Below, piece by piece: positions 8,605-14,199 of a stretch of DNA of 14,199 bases. The stretch covers positions 1-14,199 of the forward strand of contig DBFBGQ010000002.1 of NCBI GenBank assembly GCA_048201975.1, read 5' to 3'. A program made the position numbers and the translations under genes. How positions within the stretch are numbered: the first letter of the stretch is position 1; the number at the start of each line of letters is the position of its first letter. The notes under the pieces were generated by a model. That model was not told the origin of the DNA. It made no database searches and saw only the letters and a list, made by a program, of their open reading frames with translations. Origin of the DNA: Egerieenecus sp048201975. GTDB lineage: Bacteria > Bacillota > Clostridia > Christensenellales > Aristaeellaceae.

Positions 8605-10746
8605 ATGGAAGCGGCGCAGTGGCGGGAATTCATGGCCCGGCAGGATATGGTGTGGGAGGAGCTGCCCATGGCGTGGGACGAGGGGCCCTTCCTGGGGGAC
8701 GGCATGCTGGGGGCGATGGTGTTTCTCCAGAAAGGCCGGGTGCGCCTGGAGGTGTGCCGGGCGGACGTCACCGATCACCGCTCCGGCCCCATGCCCGTGT
8801 CCTTCGCCTATGGGCGGCTGCCCATCGGCTATTTTGAGCTTGCCCTCCGGGGGGAGATCACCGGGGGCGAGCTGCGGCTGAACCTGTACGACGCGCAGCT
8901 GGAGGCTGTTTTCCGCACCACCCGGGGGGAGGCGCGGCTGTGGGCCGCGGCCTACCGGGGCGCGGAATGCGTGGGGGTCCGGGTAAATTGCGGCCCCGGG
9001 GAGGCGGCCACCTTCCGCTTCGTGCCCGCGGAGGCGTTCAATCCCCGGCAGCGCTGGGGGCTGGACCGTGGGGAAACCAACCGGGTCTGCCCGGATTATC
9101 TGCCCAACCCCCAGCCCGCTTTGCGGCGGGTGGGGCAGAGCAAATTGTGCGTCCAGCCCCTTTTGGAGGGCTGGAGCACCGTCACCGCCTGGCGGGAGGA
9201 GCAGGGAACGCTGCTGTTCACCTGCGCCCATGCCCCCGGCCAGCAGGCTGAAGCGCAGGCCCTGGCCCATCTGGACCGGGCGGCGGCGGCCGGCGTCCAG
9301 GCGCTGCAGGCGGCGCATCGGGCCTGGTGGCACGCCTATTACCAGCGCAGCTTCCTTTCCCTGAGCGACGCCCGGTATGAGAATTTTTACTGGATTCAGC
9401 TGTACAAGCAGGCCTCCGCCATGCGGCCTGACGGGGTGGTGCTGGACAACCAGGGCCCCTGGCTGTGGGAAACCGCCTGGCCCTATACCACCTGGAACCT
9501 GAACGTGCAGCTGAGCTACTGGCTGTGCTGCGGCAGCAACCATGTGGACCTGGGCCTGTCCCTGCTTCGCACGCTGACCCGGCGCCGGGACAACCTGGCC
9601 GCCGGCCTGCCCGAGGCATACCGGGAGAACTGCCTGGCCATGGATACCGTGGCATCCCCGGAGTGCCGGTATCAGATTTCCGCGGAAAGCATCGCCCGGG
9701 GCACGGCGGATATCGGCGACCTGACCTGGGCCCTTCACGATTGCTGGCGCATGTACCGCTACACCATGGACCCGGCGCTTTTGCGGGAGCTCTATCCCCT
9801 GCTCAAGGGCGCGGTGGCCTTCATGGAGCGCTTTTTGGAAGACAGGCAGGGGGCGTGGCACTTCCGCCCCACCGCCTCCCCGGAATACCGCTGGGGCTGC
9901 CCGGAGGACTGCAACTATACCCTGTCCATCTTCCGCTTCGGGGTGGAGGCGCTGCTGGAGGGCAGCCGCCTCCTGGACTGCGACCAGGCCCTGCGCCCCC
10001 GCTGGCAGGATTACCTGGACCGCCTGGCCCCCTGGCCCGAGGACGGGGAGCAGGGCTTCCTCATCGGCAAGGACCTGCCCTATGCCCACTCCCACCGGCA
10101 TTACTCCCACCTATTGATGATCTACCCCTTCCATCAGGTGAACGTGGACCAGCCCGGGGACAAGGCGCGGGCATTGCGCTCCCTGAAGCATTGGCAGAGC
10201 ATGCCGGAAGAGCTGCGGGGCTACTCCTGCACCGGGGGCGCGTCCATCGCCGCCGCCCTGGGGGAGGGCGACCTGGCCCTGGACTATCTGCAAGGGCTGT
10301 GGGAGCATTTCCTCCGCCCCAATACCCTGTACAAGGAGTCCGGCCCGGTGATCGAGACGCCCCTCTCCGGGGCGCAGAGCATGCTGGATATGCTGGTGCA
10401 GAGCTGGGGCGGGAAGATCCGCTTCTTCCCCGCCCGACCGGAGGCTTGGCCGGAGGTGTGCTTCCACGACCTGCTGTGCGAAGGGGGCTACCTGGCCAGC
10501 GGCTGCTGCCGGCAGGGGCGGATCGTTTACGCGGCGGTCCGCGCCACCCGGCCGGGGCTGTGCCGGGCGCTGGTGGATGGGCGGGAGTACACCGCGGAGC
10601 TGGCCGCCGGGGAAACCTGGACCCTGTTGGGGCAGGAGGTCTGGGCGCCCATGCCCCAGGCTCCCGGCACGGCCAACTGCTACGGGCTGAATCCCCGGCA
10701 GAGGCGCATCTTTGGCGCGCCCCTCAAGAGCTACGAACTGCATTGA
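8605..10746 (+). CDS. GH95-like glycoside hydrolase, probably cytosolic
   Basis: A 713-residue protein. Family signs in order: a beta-sandwich N-terminal domain beginning WEELPMAWDEGPFLGDGMLGA (GDGMLGAM at 31-38); an alpha/alpha barrel with WNLNVQLSYW (NxN at 298-300, like the catalytic Asn pair of GH95); TASPE (Glu427); HSHRHYSH (496-502) followed by YPF; and MLVQSWGGKIRFFPARP with AWPEVCFHDLLCEGGY near the end, matching the GH95 C-terminal MLLQS/LLPALP pattern. The known activities are alpha-L-fucosidase and alpha-L-galactosidase, acting with inversion. Where GH95 enzymes have the catalytic Asp in FQIDGNFG, this protein reads PVIETPLSG, suggesting Glu584 at that place. No signal peptide is visible with the start at 8605, chosen for AAGGAGG ten bases upstream and the family N-terminus. 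The next gene follows after 45 bp. The substrate is probably a sugar on pectin side chains (inference). Confidence 0.75.
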   Translation: MEAAQWREFMARQDMVWEELPMAWDEGPFLGDGMLGAMVFLQKGRVRLEVCRADVTDHRSGPMPVSFAYGRLPIGYFELALRGEITGGELRLNLYDAQLEAVFRTTRGEARLWAAAYRGAECVGVRVNCGPGEAATFRFVPAEAFNPRQRWGLDRGETNRVCPDYLPNPQPALRRVGQSKLCVQPLLEGWSTVTAWREEQGTLLFTCAHAPGQQAEAQALAHLDRAAAAGVQALQAAHRAWWHAYYQRSFLSLSDARYENFYWIQLYKQASAMRPDGVVLDNQGPWLWETAWPYTTWNLNVQLSYWLCCGSNHVDLGLSLLRTLTRRRDNLAAGLPEAYRENCLAMDTVASPECRYQISAESIARGTADIGDLTWALHDCWRMYRYTMDPALLRELYPLLKGAVAFMERFLEDRQGAWHFRPTASPEYRWGCPEDCNYTLSIFRFGVEALLEGSRLLDCDQALRPRWQDYLDRLAPWPEDGEQGFLIGKDLPYAHSHRHYSHLLMIYPFHQVNVDQPGDKARALRSLKHWQSMPEELRGYSCTGGASIAAALGEGDLALDYLQGLWEHFLRPNTLYKESGPVIETPLSGAQSMLDMLVQSWGGKIRFFPARPEAWPEVCFHDLLCEGGYLASGCCRQGRIVYAAVRATRPGLCRALVDGREYTAELAAGETWTLLGQEVWAPMPQAPGTANCYGLNPRQRRIFGAPLKSYELH

Positions 10747-10791
10747 GTCCGTGGGGCGCGTTTGCCGCCCCGGAAGAAAGGAGTGCCGCAC

Positions 10792-11940
10792 ATGGCCAAA
10801 GGAGACCGCTACCCCTCGGAGATCATTCCCTTCACGGACCCCACCACCGGCGTGCCCGTGCTGCAAATGACCGACTACAACTGCAACAGCTACCTGCCCT
10901 ATTTCACCAGCAACACCTGGTACGCCGGCGGGCGGAAAATCGCCTTCGCCTCGGACCGGGACAACGCCTCCAACTATTTCAGCCTGGATATCCTCACCGG
11001 GGAGATGCAGCAGCTCACCGGCTTCACCAGCCAGGAGCGCCACCAGTACATGGAGCTGGTGTATGAAATCAACCCCCACCGGGAGGAGATGTACTTCTGG
11101 CACGGGGCCAAGCTGTGGGCCCTGGACCTGCAAACCCTGGAGGAGCGGCTGCTGTTCCAGCTGACTCCCGGCTGGCAGCAGGCCGGAGCCAGCTGCTGCT
11201 GCGACGGCAAGTCCCTGCTCATCGGCCTGTATGAGGATCCATCCCAGCGCCTGGGCCGGGCGCTGACACTGGAGGAGACCTGGAAGGCCAGGCCCCACAG
11301 CCGGATCATCTCCCTGGACATCGCCACCGGCGCCCTGCGGGAGATCTTCCAGGAGGACGCCTGGATCACCCACGTGAACCCGTCGCCCACCCGCCCCAAT
11401 TTGATGACCTACTGCCACGAAGGGCCCTGGGATCAGGTGGATCAGCGCATCTGGGGCCTGTGGACGGACACGGGGGAGAACTGGGTCATCCGGCCCAAGG
11501 TGGGGGACGACCGCTTCGGGCACGAGTTCTGGCTGCCCGACGGGGAAACCCTGGGCTATCACGGCTGGAACGTGGAGCGGGGGGTGCAGTTCTTTGGCAA
11601 GATCCGCTATGACAACACCGGCTATGAGCAGGCGGAGTTTCCCCAGGCCATCCACCACATCCATCATGTCTATTTCCGGGACTGGAACGGCATGATGGTG
11701 GCGGACAGCTTTGCGGAGTATCCCCACATCCGCATCTGGCGCAACGAGGGGGGAAAGATCTCCTGGCCGCGGATACTGTGCGAGCACCGCAGCAGCTTCC
11801 ACTTCCACCCCGCCCATGCCCATCCCCGTTTCACCCCCGATGGGAAAAAGGTGCTCTTCACCAGCAACCGCACCGGCTACTGCAACGTGTACATGCTGGA
11901 CGTGCCGGACTTCCACAGCCTGCCCCTGGTGGAGCCCTGA
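10792..11940 (+). CDS. ogl: Oligogalacturonate lyase, polysaccharide lyase family 22
   Basis: A 382-residue protein, near the usual 385-390. PL22 enzymes are seven-bladed propellers that split short (unsaturated) oligogalacturonates by beta-elimination in the cytoplasm. Visible family signs: TCHEGP-type motif YCHEGPWDQVDQRIW (207-221, Arg219 matching the catalytic Arg), HEFWLPDG (His244, the candidate base), a histidine cluster IHHIHH (287-292) and HPAHAHPRFTPDGKKVLFTS (339-358). In the Dickeya/Yersinia enzymes the last motif reads QVTHPHP, where the Gln and both His bind the metal; here the Gln position is His339. No signal peptide. The ATG follows AAAGGAG (10777-10783) by eight bases; an ATG 30 bp upstream lacks such a site. 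It forms an operon with the GH95-like gene, giving a cytosolic pectin-fragment pathway. Exact substrate is uncertain because of the variant ligand. Confidence 0.85.
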   Translation: MAKGDRYPSEIIPFTDPTTGVPVLQMTDYNCNSYLPYFTSNTWYAGGRKIAFASDRDNASNYFSLDILTGEMQQLTGFTSQERHQYMELVYEINPHREEMYFWHGAKLWALDLQTLEERLLFQLTPGWQQAGASCCCDGKSLLIGLYEDPSQRLGRALTLEETWKARPHSRIISLDIATGALREIFQEDAWITHVNPSPTRPNLMTYCHEGPWDQVDQRIWGLWTDTGENWVIRPKVGDDRFGHEFWLPDGETLGYHGWNVERGVQFFGKIRYDNTGYEQAEFPQAIHHIHHVYFRDWNGMMVADSFAEYPHIRIWRNEGGKISWPRILCEHRSSFHFHPAHAHPRFTPDGKKVLFTSNRTGYCNVYMLDVPDFHSLPLVEP

Positions 11941-11956
11941 GCGGGGAATGGACGCA

Positions 11957-12013
11957 TTTCCCCATGATGCAACATTTTCCCCTTTCCCCCTGTTTCCTTG
12001 CATCATGGGGAAA
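11957..12013. repeat. 16-bp perfect inverted repeat with pyrimidine-rich loop
   Basis: TTTCCCCATGATGCAA (11957-11972) and its exact reverse complement (11998-12013) flank 25 bases that are almost entirely C and T. It begins 16 bp after the lyase stop. No T run follows on either strand, so it is not a standard terminator, though a long hairpin could still end or stabilise the operon mRNA. It lies where GC-rich DNA gives way to the AT-rich restriction island. Confidence 0.8.
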
Positions 12014-12217
12014 AGCTGCCATTGCGTTTCCGTACAGCATAAGAAGAAACACGCCATACCTACATATAATGTGCATATATAGCGTGCTTTCTTTTAATTT
12101 TATACAATATATCGCGGTTTTAGTGGTTATCTATATGCGACACCTTTTGACTTGTCGCTTGTTTGTCGCTTAAATCTGCAAGGTGATACTAAACGATAGC
12201 GGATGATATAGAAAAAT
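12014..12217. other. AT-rich intergenic region with TGTCGC repeats
   Basis: No gene is seen. TTGTCGCTT occurs twice in tandem (12152-12160, 12163-12171), and an inverted GCGACA (12137-12142) can pair with the first TGTCGC (12153-12158). The region lies 3' of the endonuclease gene and 3' of the lyase gene (convergent). A clear terminator for the restriction operon is not found; CACGC/GCGTG arms near 12048-12088 are too weak to call. Confidence 0.5.
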
Positions 12218-12937
12218 TTAACGCCTGCTCTTTTCAACTATCTTTGTCAATATGTCTCGTACACCTACTTCATATTCATTAAAATCATCAATGTTCGTGT
12301 CTTTCAACCAAAGCTGTCCCTCGCCGATGTTCCCACGATGTTGACCTGAAGAATAGTAGCGATTATTTTTGACTTCATCGCTGGAAAGTACCCAATAGCG
12401 TATTACATCACGCCATACTGCAATCCACACAAAAACATCACAGCAAGCGGGTTTTATCTGCTGGAAGTTCATATCAAAGCCATATTTTGAATCGCTGGAA
12501 AGCGCTTTTATTATCAGAGAATCACCGCTTTTGCGCCGAACAGCCCTTGACGCTTTTACTTCAATCCTTATGCCGTTATACCAAAAGTCGTATTGTCCCG
12601 AATAATCAGGGTCGTAAGATGTAGAGGGACGCTGCAATTCTGGCACCACTTCATTAAGATGCCGCTGCGCCCATGTTTCCCCAAAGGTTCTGGGTGCAGT
12701 GATTTCAAACACATATAGATACTTGTTACGCTCTAAATACCTATTGCGAATATCAAGGTATTGTTGCAACGTGATTGTGCCGGTTCCTATCAGATGGCTA
12801 ATGATATACTCAAACTTGTTAAACGGATAGACAGAATATAGACTGTCTAAAAACTCATCGCTAAGGTTATACTTTCTCCCATTTGTTTTGTTCATGGCAG
12901 CAATCTGCGTCTTCAACTCTTTAATCAGCTTTTCCAT
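12218..12937 (-). CDS. Type II restriction endonuclease, PD-(D/E)xK fold
   Basis: A 239-residue protein, a normal size for a homodimeric Type II enzyme. The nuclease core is visible as YDPDYSGQYDFWYNGIRIEV followed by KASR: Asp117 (or the nearby Asp109/111) and Glu126-Val-Lys128 make the D-(x)n-ExK metal site. The N-terminus is helical (EKLIKELKTQIAAMNKTNG). The rest (FETTAPRT-like stretch, CDVFVWIAVWRDVIRYWVL, SSGQHRGNIGEGQLWL) looks like the remaining core strands and base-recognition parts. The start overlaps the methyltransferase stop by 17 bp, so the two are coupled and this is a restriction-modification pair. I cannot name the recognition site. DNA is AT-rich relative to uvrA and the pectin genes, which suggests recent transfer. 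Confidence 0.82.
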   Translation of the reverse strand: MEKLIKELKTQIAAMNKTNGRKYNLSDEFLDSLYSVYPFNKFEYIISHLIGTGTITLQQYLDIRNRYLERNKYLYVFEITAPRTFGETWAQRHLNEVVPELQRPSTSYDPDYSGQYDFWYNGIRIEVKASRAVRRKSGDSLIIKALSSDSKYGFDMNFQQIKPACCDVFVWIAVWRDVIRYWVLSSDEVKNNRYYSSGQHRGNIGEGQLWLKDTNIDDFNEYEVGVRDILTKIVEKSRR

Positions 12938-14199
12938 CTACCATTCTCCTAATATATGTTCTTTGCCCATCTGTCAAGCCATAGAGAGAAAATATATAAT
13001 CCTCTATATCCTCTTGCTTTGCGCTATTGCCTTCTAATATTTCATCAACTAATGAAGATATTTTGTCATTGTCAGCGATGGATATTTCCGGGAAAGGTAG
13101 TTCAATCAGGTTGCCTTTTAATATCTTCACTTCTCCAAATAGTCTAATATACATAAATTGGAACAAAGACGAATTTAGGAAAGCCATAACTGTTTTTGCA
13201 CTCATTGATGGGATATCTGGAATGAGGATATTTGCGCTGTTGAGGAAAAGGCTTGCACTACTATCATAAGCGAATACCAGTTTGCTTGATATAAACTTAT
13301 AAACTAATTTTTCAGGCGCACGGTATATTTCCTCTTTTGCAACTTGCTGCAAATTGGCTCTGTCATACAGAATGTAGTTTTTCGCAGGACGCAATACATA
13401 AGGTTGAATTTCTTTCCCGGTATATATTTTTTCCATACCATCATGGCATTCCGGGAATAATTTTCCTTTGTTATCTCCCGTAACAACGCCTAATGCCCAA
13501 ACACTGTTTTTTAGATAATATTTTCCTCGGTTCTTAACAATCCTGACTACTGATAGATCATCGTCCGATAGCAAATTGAAGATACGGTTTTCGGTTTCAA
13601 ATACTGTTTTTATTTCTACTGTTCTCCTTTTATCACCTGTGCAAACACTAAATGTGTTTTTATTAGCTCCTTTACCACACTCAATATCTATATATTTTGT
13701 TGTTACACCCGAAAACATATCATCGTAAGTTGTTATACTTACAAGTCCAGCACAATCAATCATGAATTTACGAATATCCTTATGCACTTTGACATTAAGG
13801 ATTGCTTCTGGGAAAAGAAACCGGATTGTTCCATCTTTCTTTAATTGTTCAAATGCTTTCACAAAGAAATATGAAAATGTCTCTTTTGACGTTATAGCGT
13901 AAATATCGTTATATTCGTCCATAGCCCCCCACGGTGGATTCGTAGCTATATAATCAAAGGCCCTTTCAAATACCGTGTGTTGCTGTATTGCAGAATATCC
14001 CATCAGAAAATCCAAATAATATATCTGGGGAATAAATTCATTATCTCTGTACTTAAGCAGCATATTGATTTTTGAAATCAGCACAGCAACTTTATCATTA
14101 TCAACACCATAGAGTTGACTTGGATCGTTTGCAGTAACTGTCAGCAAAAATGCCCCACTGCCACAGCAGGGGTCCAAGAATAGTTCTCCATTTGAAAAT
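12921..14199 (-). CDS. N6-adenine DNA methyltransferase of a Type II restriction-modification system, 5' end cut off
   Basis: 425 codons are visible from the window edge to the TAA at 12921. S-adenosylmethionine motif I is DPCCGSGAF (encoded near 14148-14174), and the catalytic motif IV is NPPW (13929-13940). With motif I before IV and a target-recognition domain after, this is a gamma-class N6-adenine methyltransferase of the TaqI type. The C-terminal part has the typical pattern VMAFLNSSLFQFMYIRLFG, then ILKGNLIELPFPEI, as in TaqI/Eco57I-like recognition domains. A TTG at 14177 (the Leu before DPCCGSG) should not be taken as a start: the frame continues upstream as FSNGELF to the window end, and family members have N-terminal sequence before motif I. 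It protects host DNA from the overlapping downstream endonuclease. The endonuclease gene is separate, so this is not a fused Type IIG enzyme as far as seen. Confidence 0.88.
   Translation of the reverse strand, partial: FSNGELFLDPCCGSGAFLLTVTANDPSQLYGVDNDKVAVLISKINMLLKYRDNEFIPQIYYLDFLMGYSAIQQHTVFERAFDYIATNPPWGAMDEYNDIYAITSKETFSYFFVKAFEQLKKDGTIRFLFPEAILNVKVHKDIRKFMIDCAGLVSITTYDDMFSGVTTKYIDIECGKGANKNTFSVCTGDKRRTVEIKTVFETENRIFNLLSDDDLSVVRIVKNRGKYYLKNSVWALGVVTGDNKGKLFPECHDGMEKIYTGKEIQPYVLRPAKNYILYDRANLQQVAKEEIYRAPEKLVYKFISSKLVFAYDSSASLFLNSANILIPDIPSMSAKTVMAFLNSSLFQFMYIRLFGEVKILKGNLIELPFPEISIADNDKISSLVDEILEGNSAKQEDIEDYIFSLYGLTDGQRTYIRRMVDGKAD

Noticed and set aside
11957..12013. Inverted repeat as a normal rho-independent terminator
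   Set aside because: The loop is 25 bases and no T run follows on either strand.
10111..12057. Long minus-strand open frame across the GH95-like and lyase genes
   Set aside because: It runs across two genes with clear families on the other strand and has no motif or ribosome binding site.

Overview
The window looks like part of the chromosome of a GC-rich Clostridia-type Firmicute, probably a gut member of the Oscillospiraceae/Christensenellales kind. The reasons are strong AAGGAGG-type ribosome binding sites, a Firmicute-type LexA box in front of uvrA, an ECF sigma/anti-sigma pair with a SigW-like promoter, and a YesN-like membrane-anchored AraC regulator. Taxonomy is inference; no marker gene settles it. 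By eye, positions from about 900 to 11,950 are very GC-rich, and the last 2.2 kb are clearly AT-rich and look acquired.

Layout. (1) 1-690: the 3' part of an IS1182-family transposase that has lost its central catalytic region in frame, so a dead or non-autonomous element. (2) 816-3933, minus strand: a complete uvrA with its own LexA-type SOS box, candidate promoter and 3' intrinsic terminator. (3) 4001-5722, plus strand: an ECF sigma factor gene overlapping (ATGA) a single-pass anti-sigma gene, behind a TGAACC-N16-CGTC promoter that looks autoregulatory. (4) 5727-5989: a compact, hairpin-rich intergenic repeat. Its 103-bp core recurs in the same relative orientation in the 3' untranslated region of uvrA (873-975), and it is bracketed by a 29-bp direct repeat of the terminator hairpin. 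(5) 6071-11940: a probable pectin-use locus. A membrane-bound sensor/AraC regulator (minus) is divergent from a GH95-like glycoside hydrolase and an oligogalacturonate lyase of family PL22 (plus). Both enzymes lack signal peptides, so the operon probably processes imported pectin fragments in the cytosol. (6) 11957-12171: a boundary region with a 16-bp perfect inverted repeat and small TGTCGC repeats. (7) 12218-14199, minus strand: a Type II restriction-modification pair, a PD-(D/E)xK endonuclease gene overlapping a gamma-class (NPPW) N6-adenine methyltransferase gene that runs off the window.

I see no clear new defence or mobile system. The least explained signal is the structured 3'-UTR repeat family: two copies, both lying between a stop codon and an intrinsic terminator, with one G-U-compatible stem substitution. 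The next most interesting points are the boundary inverted repeat and variant catalytic or metal-ligand residues in the two pectin enzymes.
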